Shown here: piece after piece, positions 52,924 to 62,439 of the stretch
Layout: every line of letters begins with the position of its first letter
How positions within the stretch are numbered: position 1 is the first letter of the stretch
From: SSSZ01 sp036732025
GTDB taxonomy: Bacteria; Pseudomonadota; Gammaproteobacteria; Burkholderiales; Rhodocyclaceae
Length of the DNA: 64,000 bases
Assembly: GCA_036732025.1 (NCBI GenBank)
Contig: DAINDE010000002.1
Location: 62,001-126,000, forward strand
Direction: 5' to 3'
The notes under the pieces: model-generated
The model's input: the letters and a program-made list of their open reading frames with translations, nothing else
What the model was told of the DNA's origin: nothing
The model's database searches: none
Position numbers and translations under genes: made by a program

Positions 52924-53355
52924 TCAGCCGGCGATGTAGCGTTCCAGCTCTTCGATGAGGAAGCGCTGGGAACTGATGGTTTCCTTCACCAGGTCACCGA
53001 TGGAAACCATGCCCACCACGCTGCCGTCTCCGTCGAGGATGGGCAGGTGGCGGAAGCGCTTGTCGGTCATCAGCGCCATGCACTGGTCGATGCTGTGGGA
53101 GGGGGTGACGTAGGCCACCTTGTCGCTCATGATCTCCCGTACCAGGGTTTCCTTCGACGACTTGCCGTGGAGAATGATTTTGCGGGCATAGTCCCGCTCG
53201 GAAAAAATCCCGACCAGTTGTTCGCCGTCAAGGACCAGGAGGGCGCCGACGTCATGCTGGGCCATCACGGTGAGGGCGTGGAAGACAGTGTCGTTGGGGC
53301 TGACGACGGCCAGCGGGCGCTGTTTTTCGGCGAGTAGCTGCTTTAGTGTTTTCAT
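52924..53355 (-). CDS. CBS-pair domain protein
   Basis: From ATG 53355 (after GAGGAGG) the protein has 143 residues. Two CBS repeats are visible: VSPNDTVFHALTVMAQHDVGALLVLDGE (about 18-60) and VTPSHSIDQCMALMTDKRFRHLPILDGD (about 82-125), each followed by VGIxSERD- or VGMVSIGD-type ends. CBS pairs bind adenosine nucleotides. No other domain is attached. Confidence 0.9.
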   Translation of the reverse strand: MKTLKQLLAEKQRPLAVVSPNDTVFHALTVMAQHDVGALLVLDGEQLVGIFSERDYARKIILHGKSSKETLVREIMSDKVAYVTPSHSIDQCMALMTDKRFRHLPILDGDGSVVGMVSIGDLVKETISSQRFLIEELERYIAG

Positions 53356-53441
53356 GGCGGGCCTCCTCTGTTCGGGGGAATAAGACCAAGCGTGTGGAAA
53401 GAGTCTATCTCCCGCCTGCCCCAATGCCAAGCGAAGGCAAC

Positions 53442-53465
53442 AAAAAAGGCGGCCGGGGCCGCCTT
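53442..53465 (-). terminator. intrinsic terminator after cytochrome c4
   Basis: A GC-rich stem (AAGGCGGCC pairing with GGCCGCCTT) is followed on the minus strand by a run of six T, about 20 bp past the cytochrome gene. Confidence 0.85.
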
Positions 53466-53485
53466 GGGTGCCGGGTTGCGGCCGT

Positions 53486-54121
53486 TTAGCGCAGGCCGGC
53501 GGCGTATTCCGAGACGGCCTTGATGTCGGCGTCGGAGAGCTTGGCGGCGATCATGCGCATCATCTTCTCGGGGTCGTTGGCGCGCTCGCCAAGACGGAAG
53601 GCCTTCAACTGGGTTTCGGTGTATTCCGGGAACTGGCCAGCCAGCTTGGGGTACATGGCGGGCAGGCCGGCACCGGCGGGGCCGTGGCAGCCGGCACAGG
53701 CAGGCACGCCCTTGGCGAAGTCGCCCTGGCGCCAAAGCTTTTGGCCCAGCGCAATCTGCTTCTCGTCCTTGGCGCCGGCCGGCTTGGCCTTCTGCTGGGC
53801 AAACCAGGCAGCGACGTTCTTCATGTCCTCGTCGGAGAGGGGGGCGGCCATGCCGCCCATGATCGGGTTGTTGCGCTGAGCCGGCTTGCCGTCCAGGGCC
53901 TTGAAGTTCTTCAGCTGCTTGTAGATGTATTCCTCGACCTGGCCTGCCAGATGGGGATTGGCGGAGGCGGGACTGTTGCCGTCGGCACCGTGGCACGCGA
54001 CACAAATGGTCTCGGCGATGACCTTGCCCTTGGCGGGATCCGCCTTGGTCTTGGCTTCTTCGGATGCGTTGGCGGAAAGACTGGTAGCGAGCAGGACTGC
54101 CAGCGCCGTCGTACGGATCAT
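53486..54121 (-). CDS. dihaem cytochrome c4
   Basis: The protein has 211 residues with a signal peptide (ALAVLLATSLSANA). Two CxxCH haem sites (Cys40-His44 CVACH and Cys142-His146 CAGCH) mark two similar halves, each with a GxxAPLSDEDM- or AAKLSDADIK-type end. It is a periplasmic electron carrier to terminal oxidases. It is divergent from engB, an arrangement typical of betaproteobacteria. Confidence 0.92.
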   Translation of the reverse strand: MIRTTALAVLLATSLSANASEEAKTKADPAKGKVIAETICVACHGADGNSPASANPHLAGQVEEYIYKQLKNFKALDGKPAQRNNPIMGGMAAPLSDEDMKNVAAWFAQQKAKPAGAKDEKQIALGQKLWRQGDFAKGVPACAGCHGPAGAGLPAMYPKLAGQFPEYTETQLKAFRLGERANDPEKMMRMIAAKLSDADIKAVSEYAAGLR

Positions 54122-54240
54122 TTCACAACTCCTTCTGCGCGATTCTGGGCCGCTTTTTGGCGGATGGGCCGGGAACGGAAGTTACAAACCTGCTATTCTA
54201 TACCAGATCGCCGCCCCATGGCGGTTTACGCGAGTTTTTT

Positions 54241-54900
54241 ATGCCCTTGTTCCAGAAGGCGGTCTTCCACACGACCGTCGCCCACCTGCGCGACCTGCCC
54301 ACGGATGCGGTGTGCGAGGTGGCCTTCGCCGGTCGATCGAACGCCGGCAAGTCTTCCGCCATCAACACCCTGGCCGGCCGCGTGCGGCTCGCCTTCGTCA
54401 GCAAGACGCCGGGCCGTACCCAGCACCTCAATTATTTCACCCTGGCCGAGGGCAAATATCTGGTGGACCTCCCCGGCTACGGCTACGCCAAGGCGCCGGA
54501 GGCCATCCGCGCCCAGTGGGAGGGCCTCATCGGGCCCTATCTGCAGGGACGTCAGCCCCTGGCCGGACTGGTCATCATCATGGATGCCCGCCATCCGTTG
54601 ACCGACCTCGACTGGCGCATGATCGAGTGGTTCCGCCCCACCGGACGGCCCATCCACGTGCTGCTATCCAAGGCCGACAAGATGTCCCGCCAGGAACAGA
54701 CCAAGACCCTGCGGGCGGTCAAGGCCGAACTGGCGAAACTGGGGGCCGGCTTCTCAGCGCAACTCTTTTCCAGCCTGAAGAAGAGCGGCATTGAGGAAGC
54801 CGAAGCGGTGCTGGCCGGCTGGTTGGGCATCCCCTTGCCGGCACCGGCGAATACAAAAAAGCCCCCGGATAAGGGGGGTCCGGGGGCCAAAATGCCTTAA
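54241..54900 (+). CDS. engB: ribosome biogenesis GTP-binding protein EngB (YihA/YsxC)
   Basis: From ATG 54241 the protein has 219 residues. GTPase motifs are GRSNAGKSSAIN (G1), KTPGRTQHLN (G2), DLPGYGYA (G3) and LLSKADKMS (G4). EngB is needed for 50S assembly. The last codons encode KKPPDKGGPGAKMP, and the DNA there forms a strong hairpin (see finding). No close downstream partner on the plus strand. Confidence 0.95.
   Translation: MPLFQKAVFHTTVAHLRDLPTDAVCEVAFAGRSNAGKSSAINTLAGRVRLAFVSKTPGRTQHLNYFTLAEGKYLVDLPGYGYAKAPEAIRAQWEGLIGPYLQGRQPLAGLVIIMDARHPLTDLDWRMIEWFRPTGRPIHVLLSKADKMSRQEQTKTLRAVKAELAKLGAGFSAQLFSSLKKSGIEEAEAVLAGWLGIPLPAPANTKKPPDKGGPGAKMP
54855..54887 (-). terminator. minus-strand terminator-like hairpin inside the engB 3' end
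   Basis: Arms GCCCCCGGA (54861-54869) and TCCGGGGGC (54879-54887) are followed on the minus strand by six T (A 54855-54860). It lies within coding sequence and faces the opposite way to engB, with no minus-strand gene upstream closer than slmA. Confidence 0.5.
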
Positions 54901-55033
54901 CGAGATTAAGGCACCCGCTCAGGGAGGTAAAGCGGGAGACAGCGCGTGCCATCTGCGTCGTATGATGCAGGTCATGGCGGAAAGTTCCCGCCCCGAAAAG
55001 AATATCGTCCGTTGAATTTGCAAGGATTGCGCT

Positions 55034-56032
<999 letters not shown>

Positions 56033-56068
56033 TCCGGATTCGGGACGCGGCATGATGCGTCGCCGCAC

Positions 56069-56133
56069 CCGTTCGCCCTGAGCTCGTCGAAGGGCGGTTG
56101 GTCATGGGCTTCGACAGGCTCAGTCCGAACGGA
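56069..56133. repeat. dispersed palindromic repeat, second copy
   Basis: It shares CGTTCGCCCTGAG, GTCGAAGGGCGGTT, CTTCGACAG and CCGAACGG with the copy at 29941-30034. It lies between convergent hemB and slmA. Confidence 0.7.
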
Positions 56134-56141
56134 GGGAGGCT

Positions 56142-56753
56142 TCAGACGCTGCCCGGCGCGCCTGACTGGGAGAGGCAGGCGAAATACAGCATGGGCCACT
56201 GCTGCGGCCACTGGGCCAGGGGTTCCCGGGCGAAGCCGCTGCGGGCGTACTGCTCCCAGCGGCCGACGGCGTAACAACGCAACAGGTTGGCAAGGGCGCC
56301 GAAATCGGCGTCGGGCTTCAGGTTCTCCTGGGTGGCGGCGATGCGCAGGGCCTGCTTGAGGGCCGCTTCCAGCTTGTCGAGAAGGGCGTTGACGCGGGCC
56401 TGCAGGCGCTCGTGCTCGCCGGCCAGGGCGTCGCCGATGAGGACGCGGGTCATGCCCCGGTTCTTCTGGGCGAAGCGCAGGAGCAGGGCGAGGATCTGTT
56501 CCACCTGCTTGAAGCCTTCGGCCTCGTCGCTGGTGATCTGGTTGATGACGCCGAACAGGCTTTGCTCGATGAATTCGATGAGGCCGTCGAACATCTGGGC
56601 CTTGCTGGCGAAATGGCGGTAGAGGGCGGCTTCCGAGCAGTCCAGCCGCGCCGCCAGGGCCGCCGTGGTGATCTTTTCGCCCTTCGGTTGTTCCAGCATT
56701 TCCGCCAGCGTCTGCAAAATCTGCAGACGGCGCTCCCCGGTCTTTGCCGCCAT
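56142..56753 (-). CDS. slmA: nucleoid occlusion factor SlmA (TetR family)
   Basis: From ATG 56753 the protein has 203 residues. The TetR helix-turn-helix reads KITTAALAARLDCSEAALYRHFASK, with MFDGLIEFIEQSLFGVINQI after it, both close to SlmA. SlmA binds chromosomal sites and blocks FtsZ assembly over the nucleoid. It is in the usual neighbourhood of argB and the pyrimidine nucleotidase. Confidence 0.9.
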   Translation of the reverse strand: MAAKTGERRLQILQTLAEMLEQPKGEKITTAALAARLDCSEAALYRHFASKAQMFDGLIEFIEQSLFGVINQITSDEAEGFKQVEQILALLLRFAQKNRGMTRVLIGDALAGEHERLQARVNALLDKLEAALKQALRIAATQENLKPDADFGALANLLRCYAVGRWEQYARSGFAREPLAQWPQQWPMLYFACLSQSGAPGSV

Positions 56754-56782
56754 GGTTGTCTCCCCCTGAATTGTTGCGGAAA

Positions 56783-57421
56783 TTATAGCCGTGCAGCCCC
56801 CTGCTGCAAGTCTGCCACCGAACGCACCGTCAAGTCGACATAGGGCGGACGGCGTAAGCCAGTGCTCACCCACACGGTCTTCATGCCCAGCGCCTTGGCG
56901 GTGGCGAGATTGGGCAGGCTGTCTTCCACCATGATGCAGCGGCGGGGGTCGAGGCCCTCAGCCCGCAACAGAGCCCGAAAGCCCGCGGGCATGGGCTTGG
57001 GCCGGAAGCGGAGGTTCTCAACGGCATACACTGCGTCGACCAGGTGGTCGAGGCCGGTGATGGCGAGGATGGCCTCGGTGTAGCGGCGGGGGGCGTTGGA
57101 AAAGATGATCTTGCGGCCCGGCAGCCGGCGCAGGCGATGGCGTACGGCCGGGTCAAAACGGACCATGGACGCCAGGTCCGGGAACTGATGGGTTTCCCGC
57201 AGGAAGTGGTGGGGGTCGGTGCCGTGGTGGCGGATGAGGCCGAGCAGGGTGGCGCCGTAGCGCTCCCAGTAATCCTGCCGCAGGCGGGTGGCGGCCTCCT
57301 CGTCGAGGCCCAGGTGCCGCTCGATGTATTGGCGCATCGAGCGGTTGATATGGGGAAAGATGTGGGGGCTGGCGTCGTGGAGGGTGTTGTCCAGATCGAA
57401 GAGCCAGGTGCGTGATTTCAT
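56783..57421 (-). CDS. pyrimidine 5'-nucleotidase (HAD family)
   Basis: From ATG 57421 the protein has 212 residues. HAD motifs are LFDLDNTLHDA (I), IIFSNAPRRY (II), the lysine in RFRPKPMPAGF (III) and CIMVEDSLPNLATAKALGM (IV), all with catalytic residues. The family dephosphorylates UMP/CMP-type nucleotides. It is between argB and slmA on the same strand, a conserved order. Confidence 0.9.
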   Translation of the reverse strand: MKSRTWLFDLDNTLHDASPHIFPHINRSMRQYIERHLGLDEEAATRLRQDYWERYGATLLGLIRHHGTDPHHFLRETHQFPDLASMVRFDPAVRHRLRRLPGRKIIFSNAPRRYTEAILAITGLDHLVDAVYAVENLRFRPKPMPAGFRALLRAEGLDPRRCIMVEDSLPNLATAKALGMKTVWVSTGLRRPPYVDLTVRSVADLQQGAARL

Positions 57422-57513
57422 GGTGTACCTTGACTTCGGCCGCTCGCAGCCCTTTTTGCCTGCCTGGGGCAGGTTGGCCTGCGCCGCAAGAAGCCCGCTG
57501 CGCAGGCGTCTTG

Positions 57514-58401
57514 TCAGCGGGACTTGATCATGGTGCCGACGCCGTGGTCGGTGAGAATTTCCAGCAGCAAGGCGTGTTCGACGCGGCCGTCGATGATGTG
57601 CACGCTCTTCACGCCACTGCGGGCGGCGTCCAGCGCCGAGCCGATCTTGGGCAGCATGCCGCCGGAAAGGGTGCCGTCGGCCACCATGTCGTCGATTTCC
57701 TTGGGAGTGATGCCGGTAAGCAGGTTGCCGGCCTTGTCCAGTACGCCGGGCGTGTTGGTGAGGAGGATCAGTTTTTCCGCCTTGAGCACTTCGGCGATCT
57801 TGCCGGCGACGACGTCGGCGTTGATGTTGTAGGTCTCCCCTCCGGCGCCGACGCCGATGGGGGCGATGACCGGGATGAAGGCACCCTTGTCCAGATGGTC
57901 GATGAGGGAAGGGTCGATGGAGGTGATCTCGCCCACCTGGCCGACATCGATGAGATCGCCGGGATTGTCCTTGTTTTCCAGCATGAGCTTCTTGGCGCGG
58001 ATGAAGTTGCCGTCCTTGCCGGTGAGGCCGACGGCCTTGCCGCCGTGCTGATTGATGAGATTGACGATGTCCTTGTTGACCTGGCCACCGAGGACCATTT
58101 CCACCACTTCCATGGTTTCGGCATCGGTCACGCGCATGCCCTGGACGAATTCGCCCTTCTTGCCGACCCGGGCCAACAGGTTTTCGATCTGGGGCCCGCC
58201 GCCGTGGACGACGACGATGTTGAAGCCGACCAGTTCCAGCAGCACCACGTCGCGGGCGAAGCAGTTCTTGAGGTGCTCGTCGGTCATGGCGTTGCCGCCG
58301 TACTTGACGACGATGGTCTTGCCGTGGAAGCGCTTGATGTAAGGCAGGGCTTCGGCGAGGACGGCGGCCTTGGTGCCGGGGGCGAGGTTTTCGAGGGACA
58401 T
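57514..58401 (-). CDS. argB: acetylglutamate kinase
   Basis: The protein has 295 residues. Key motifs are VVKYGGNAM near residue 32, VVVHGGGPQI near 64, YNINADVVAGKIAEVLKAEKLILLTNTPGVLD and GGMLPKIGSALDA. It phosphorylates N-acetylglutamate in arginine synthesis. Confidence 0.96.
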   Translation of the reverse strand: MSLENLAPGTKAAVLAEALPYIKRFHGKTIVVKYGGNAMTDEHLKNCFARDVVLLELVGFNIVVVHGGGPQIENLLARVGKKGEFVQGMRVTDAETMEVVEMVLGGQVNKDIVNLINQHGGKAVGLTGKDGNFIRAKKLMLENKDNPGDLIDVGQVGEITSIDPSLIDHLDKGAFIPVIAPIGVGAGGETYNINADVVAGKIAEVLKAEKLILLTNTPGVLDKAGNLLTGITPKEIDDMVADGTLSGGMLPKIGSALDAARSGVKSVHIIDGRVEHALLLEILTDHGVGTMIKSR

Positions 58402-58431
58402 GGCGGCGAAGTAGTGAGTTAAGCCGCCATT

Positions 58432-60162
58432 TTACCCAAGACCGAATCCCCAGGCTGTGTCTAGGCGGAAGTTTTGCGTCCAATCCGGCACGGCGTTGGC
58501 CGGCATTGGCCGGGCAATGCCGAATCCTTGAGCCAGATGGCAGCCAAGGCGCAGTAGTTCGGTAGCCTGTTTGTGTGTTTCCACGCCTTCGGCGACCACT
58601 TCGCGACGAAATGCCGCGGCAAGGCCAATAATGCCGTGAACGATTGCGAAATCCCCTTGGTCGACCAGCATGTCCGCGACAAAGGAGCGATCGATCTTGA
58701 GGGAAGTGGCGGGAAGGCGTTTGAGATAGGTCAGGGATGAGTAGCCGGTTCCGAAGTCATCTAGGGCGAAGCGCACGCCTAGATGGCTACAGGCATCGAT
58801 TATCTGCGCCACCAGGAGCAGGTCATGGAGTGCCGAAGATTCAAGAATCTCGAGCTCGAGCTGGCGTGGTGCAATCTCGGGGGCAGCCTGAAGAAGCTTG
58901 CGAAGCTGCAGTTCGAACTCAGGCCAAAGGAGCAGTCTGGAGCATACGTTGACGCTTACGGGGACGGTGATACCGGCTCGTTGCCATTCCGCCATCTGTC
59001 GCAATGCTTCGGCCATCACCCAGAGGTCGACCTCGATGGCAAGATCGGAGTCCGCAATCATTCCGAGGAAGTCCTGGGGCAGCAGGATTCCCTCCTTGGG
59101 ATGCTGCCACCGTACCAGGGCCTCGAAACCGATCACTCGACCATCTCGCAGATCCACCTTGGGTTGGTAGAAAAGGCGCAGTTCGTTGCGCGTCAGGGCG
59201 AGGCGGAGGGCAGCCATAGAGTCGCGGGTATGCCGGGCGCGGCGGTCCAGTTCCGGATCAAAAATATGGTAGGTCGAGCGACCGCATTCCTTGGCCTTGT
59301 ACATGGCCTGATCGGCGTGGCGAAGCAGAATATCCGGGTTGCTGCCATCGATTGGATATAGCGTCAGCCCGGCACTCGCCGTGACTTGGAGGGGGGGCTC
59401 GGAACTGATTGGTTCGGCAAGTGCAGCCAACAGTCGTTTGGTTATTGCCTCCACTTCGAACATGGTGTCGACGTCGGTTAGTAGGAGTACAAATTCGTCG
59501 CCGCCCATTCGGGCGACGGTATCCCCTTCCCTCACTTCCCGTTTCATCCGTTCGGCAATCTCCACGAGGACGCGGTCACCCACGGCATGGCCATAGCGAT
59601 CGTTGATCGGTTTGAAATTGTCGAGATCGATATAGCAGACAGCCATGAGCGAACCCTGCCTTTCAATCCAGGCAATGGCCTGCTGCATGCGATCCAAGAG
59701 CAATACTCGATTGGGCAGTTGGGTCAGGGCGTCGAAATGCGCCATCATTTCCAACTGACGCTGATATTCCTTGAAGCGGGTGATGTCGGCAAAGGTGCCG
59801 ACGTAGTGAGTTACCCGCCCCAGATCATCGTGTACAGCGTTGATGGACAGGAGTTCGACAACGATTTCCCCGTTACGGCGACGGTTGGTGACCTCGCCTT
59901 GCCACGCTCCGTCTTCGCTCAGGCGTTTCCACATCGATTCGTAAAATTCGGCGCTCTGCAGCCCGGAGTGAAGAATCCGTGGGTTTTGGCCGATTATTTC
60001 GTTTCTCGGATAGCCGGTTACCGATGTGAATGCATCGTTTACCTCAACAACGACCCCCTTGGCGTCGGTGACCATGACACCGTTGGGGGATTTGGCAAAG
60101 GCGTTGACAACCCAGCGCAATCGACTGGTCGTAAGCGCCGAATGAAACTCCGTCCACGTCAC
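58432..60162 (-). CDS. PAS-GGDEF-EAL protein (c-di-GMP turnover)
   Basis: The protein has 576 residues. A PAS domain (about 20-130; NGVMVTDAKGVVVEVNDAFTSVTGY) is followed by a GGDEF domain with GGDEF at 220-224 and an intact RxxD inhibitory site (REGD 211-214). An EAL domain follows (EAL 347-349, DDFGTGYSS, KIDRSFV, VAEGVET), also with all catalytic acidic residues. It could therefore both make and break c-di-GMP; which dominates is not readable. The C-terminus may continue slightly longer than usual (DTAWGFGLG). It is divergent from a small XRE regulator, sharing an AT-rich promoter region. Confidence 0.9.
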   Translation of the reverse strand: MTWTEFHSALTTSRLRWVVNAFAKSPNGVMVTDAKGVVVEVNDAFTSVTGYPRNEIIGQNPRILHSGLQSAEFYESMWKRLSEDGAWQGEVTNRRRNGEIVVELLSINAVHDDLGRVTHYVGTFADITRFKEYQRQLEMMAHFDALTQLPNRVLLLDRMQQAIAWIERQGSLMAVCYIDLDNFKPINDRYGHAVGDRVLVEIAERMKREVREGDTVARMGGDEFVLLLTDVDTMFEVEAITKRLLAALAEPISSEPPLQVTASAGLTLYPIDGSNPDILLRHADQAMYKAKECGRSTYHIFDPELDRRARHTRDSMAALRLALTRNELRLFYQPKVDLRDGRVIGFEALVRWQHPKEGILLPQDFLGMIADSDLAIEVDLWVMAEALRQMAEWQRAGITVPVSVNVCSRLLLWPEFELQLRKLLQAAPEIAPRQLELEILESSALHDLLLVAQIIDACSHLGVRFALDDFGTGYSSLTYLKRLPATSLKIDRSFVADMLVDQGDFAIVHGIIGLAAAFRREVVAEGVETHKQATELLRLGCHLAQGFGIARPMPANAVPDWTQNFRLDTAWGFGLG

Positions 60163-60301
60163 GAGATCCTCCTTGGCATCCTAGCGATGGTGGGCAAATA
60201 AAAATAATTCCCACTCCTCATAAAAACAGCTTATATATATAAATGTATTGTGACGCAAACAAGGCTGACTTAAAAGTGACGGTGGGACACTATCACCCCC
60301 C
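60163..60301. promoter_or_regulatory. AT-rich divergent promoter region
   Basis: The 139 bp between the GGDEF-EAL gene and the XRE gene are AT-rich (TTATATATATAAATG near 60231-60245), in contrast to the surroundings. It probably holds promoters for both. No single -35/-10 pair is convincing. Confidence 0.35.
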
Positions 60302-60586
60302 ATGGATATGGGCGCCAAAATCAGCAGCAGCGATGGTCGTCTCTTTGCCCGCCATGTACTCGCGTGCAACATTCGCACGCTGCGTGCCGAGAGAGGATGG
60401 TCACAGGAAACCCTCGCCTTGGAAGCAGGGCTGCATAGGACATTTGTTGCTCACGTCGAGCGGGGGGCGCGGAACGTTTCGCTCGACAATATTGAACGCA
60501 TCGCGCTCGCGTTTGGCGTCTCGGTGAGTAGATTGTTTGAAGTATTGTATGCATCGGATGACGCCTCAAATCTTCCTCCAACCTGA
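60302..60586 (+). CDS. XRE-family transcriptional regulator
   Basis: The protein has 94 residues, mainly one helix-turn-helix domain: LRAERGWSQETLALEAGLHRTFVAHVERG and NVSLDNIERIALAFGVSVSRLFE. Its N-terminus is MDMGAKISSSDGRLFARHVL. It resembles the small regulators of restriction-modification or mobile systems, but no such genes are adjacent. It may regulate the divergent GGDEF-EAL gene or itself. Confidence 0.8.
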   Translation: MDMGAKISSSDGRLFARHVLACNIRTLRAERGWSQETLALEAGLHRTFVAHVERGARNVSLDNIERIALAFGVSVSRLFEVLYASDDASNLPPT

Positions 60587-60663
60587 GCGATGCGGTTGAT
60601 TGAAGAACCCTCTCTCCCGAAGGACAGGTGCCGGCTACCATGTTTGAAACCGGTAGCGATGTA

Positions 60664-61080
60664 CTATTCCACCGTTAGCCTTTTTGTCGGACTACTGGCG
60701 CGCTTGGGCAGCGTCAGTTCGAGGACGCCGTCGGTGAATTTGGCGGCCGCCTTGCTTTCGTCGATGTCCTGGCCCAGCTGGAACGACCGGGAAACCTTGC
60801 CGAAGTAGCGCTCGGAACGCAGGACGCGTTCTCCTTCCTTGGTTTCCTTCCCGCGTTTGACTTCGGCACTGATGGCGACCTGGTTGCCATCGACGGTGAC
60901 GTGAATGTCCTCCTTCTTCACGCCGGGCAGTTCGGCGTGGACGACAAAGGCATTGTCCTGCTCCTTGACGTCCAGCTTGACCGAACTGGGGGCCATCAGT
61001 TCATTGCCCAGTTCCATGGGGCGAATGAAGAAACCGCGGAAGAGGTCATCGAACGGCTCGAAACGGGTAAGGTTGGCCAT
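60664..61080 (-). CDS. small heat-shock protein Hsp20/alpha-crystallin
   Basis: The protein has 138 residues. The alpha-crystallin domain runs from about 33 to 128: VKLDVKEQDNAFVVHAELPGVKKEDIHV, RSERYFGKVSRSFQLGQDID and AKFTDGVLELTLPK. The final I/V-x-I/V tail is weak (RLTVE). It holds unfolding proteins under stress. A sigma-32-like promoter lies upstream. Confidence 0.94.
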   Translation of the reverse strand: MANLTRFEPFDDLFRGFFIRPMELGNELMAPSSVKLDVKEQDNAFVVHAELPGVKKEDIHVTVDGNQVAISAEVKRGKETKEGERVLRSERYFGKVSRSFQLGQDIDESKAAAKFTDGVLELTLPKRASSPTKRLTVE

Positions 61081-61121
61081 GATTGTCTCCTGATGGGTTG
61101 CGGATGGAATTCACATCACCA

Positions 61122-61149
61122 ATATAGGAGGTGTCCTGGCGTCTTCAAG
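61122..61149 (-). promoter_or_regulatory. sigma-32-like heat-shock promoter for hsp20
   Basis: On the minus strand, CTTGAA (61144-61149) and CTCCTATAT (61122-61130) are 13 bp apart. This fits the heat-shock consensus (CTTGAAA and CCCCATNT, 13-17 bp apart) at most positions. It is about 40 bp before the Hsp20 start. Confidence 0.6.
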
Positions 61150-61176
61150 AGGGGAGAAACAGTGGTTTGACACCGG

Positions 61177-61629
61177 TCAACGGCGAGGGGGGAGGCGGTC
61201 CGGGAGTGTCAGGATGGCGTCCCGGTTGCTCCAGGAAAAGCAGGCTTCCGCTGCTTCGCGCCAGGGTAGCCAGCGCCAGTCCCGGTGTTCGGCAGGGGCG
61301 AGGGTGACGGGCATCGGGGCGGGAACGAGAAGCCCGAAGACGTGTTCGGTGTTGCGGGTAACCCCGGGCGCATAGCGATGGCGCCACTCCGGAAAGATTT
61401 CGTAGGTGTTGGTGATCTGCCAGTCGGTCAAGACATGGGCATCGGCGTCGATGCCGGTCTCCTCGGCCACCTCCCTTCGCGCCGCGGCGGCGAAATCCTC
61501 CTCCGCTTCCTGGCTGCCGGTGACCGACTGCCAGTAGCCCGGATGGGCGCGTCGTTCCAGGAGAAGCACCTCCAGTGCCGGTGTGTGGATTACGACGAGA
61601 ACCGATACGGGCTGTTTGTAGCCGCTCAT
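61177..61629 (-). CDS. nudB: dihydroneopterin triphosphate diphosphatase (Nudix)
   Basis: From ATG 61629 the protein has 150 residues. The Nudix box GSQEAEE...REVAEETGI fits GX5EX7REUXEEXGU exactly. VLLLERRAHPGYWQSVTGS, TNTYEIFPEWRHRYAPGVTRNTEHVF and HRDWRWLPWREA match NudB, which acts in folate synthesis. The start overlaps the barstar stop (ATGA). Confidence 0.9.
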   Translation of the reverse strand: MSGYKQPVSVLVVIHTPALEVLLLERRAHPGYWQSVTGSQEAEEDFAAAARREVAEETGIDADAHVLTDWQITNTYEIFPEWRHRYAPGVTRNTEHVFGLLVPAPMPVTLAPAEHRDWRWLPWREAAEACFSWSNRDAILTLPDRLPPRR

Positions 61630-62066
61630 CGACCGGGCAGCGGCGGGAGGTCCGCCGTGGAGCTGTCGACCAGCAGCCAGAAGGGGGTGCCGTCCTGGCG
61701 ACGAATTTCGGCCGCTGAACGAAGAACTTCCAGCACTGCGGCAAAATCGGCGGGGTGTTTGCGGCAAAAGTCTTCCAGGCCGAGTATTTCGATCAGGTAG
61801 CCGCGGGTTGGCCCGGCCCCCGGCCACTCGGGATCGGTCAGGCAGTCGTGCAAGGCATCCAGGTTGACGCCGTACCAGGGAGGAAAACCGAGGTCCTCCC
61901 CCAGTTTCTTGAGTACATGAAGCAGGGAGCGCTGCTTCGAGACGTCGGCCCCCACCACGGCGAAATCCAGGGCCGCCGCCTGGTCACGGGCCGCCTCCCG
62001 CAGGGTCTGGTCAGGGGCGCGATAGACGCCCGCCAGGCCGGCGTTGCGCAACTGGGTCCGATCCAT
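61626..62066 (-). CDS. barstar-family RNase inhibitor
   Basis: The protein has 146 residues. The barstar domain (about 30-125) includes SLLHVLKKLGEDLGFPPWYGVNLDALHDCLTD, the classic phrase that holds the inhibitory Asp residues. It should neutralise the RNase encoded immediately upstream. It is the third gene of an aspS-RNase-barstar-nudB run. Confidence 0.9.
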   Translation of the reverse strand: MDRTQLRNAGLAGVYRAPDQTLREAARDQAAALDFAVVGADVSKQRSLLHVLKKLGEDLGFPPWYGVNLDALHDCLTDPEWPGAGPTRGYLIEILGLEDFCRKHPADFAAVLEVLRSAAEIRRQDGTPFWLLVDSSTADLPPLPGR

Positions 62067-62079
62067 CGATAGCTTCTCC

Positions 62080-62433
62080 CTACTCCCTGATGCGCCGAAA
62101 GGTGGCGTAGTGGTCGTCGGTATAGTAATACTCGCCGACGGTGCCGGCGACGATGCGGCGGGCACCGCGCCCTCCGATGCCCGGAGTGCGGACGGTGTAT
62201 TCGTGGTAATAGCCACGGGGCCGAGGGGGCAGGCGTCTTTCGAAATTTCCGAAGATGATGCCGTCCCGCGGGTAGGGGAAGGGGCCGCCGCGCTTGATCA
62301 GGGCCAGGGTCTGCCGGGCTTCGGCCGGAAGATCGGCAGCGGCGATCCAGCCTGGCCCTGTTTCCCGTGCCAGCCCGGCAGCGCTTCCAAGAGCCAGCCA
62401 GAGGGCAAGAAGGAAGCGCAGCCAGGGCGGCAT
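62080..62433 (-). CDS. secreted barnase-like guanyl-specific ribonuclease
   Basis: The 117-residue protein has a signal peptide (WLRFLLALWLALGSAAG). The microbial RNase (barnase/Sa-type) domain follows: TLALIKRGGPFPYPRDGIIFGNFERRLP, then GYYHEYTVRTPG and EYYYTDDHYATFRRI. The catalytic Glu (HEYTV) and His (DDHYATF) are present. It cleaves RNA outside or between cells. It is paired with a barstar gene 13 bp downstream, and lies 6 bp after aspS. Confidence 0.88.
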   Translation of the reverse strand: MPPWLRFLLALWLALGSAAGLARETGPGWIAAADLPAEARQTLALIKRGGPFPYPRDGIIFGNFERRLPPRPRGYYHEYTVRTPGIGGRGARRIVAGTVGEYYYTDDHYATFRRIRE

Positions 62434-62439
62434 GTAGCG

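Noticed and set aside
57422..57513. Possible terminator between argB and the pyrimidine nucleotidase
   Set aside because: A stem is present but the T-run is on the wrong side for minus-strand transcription.
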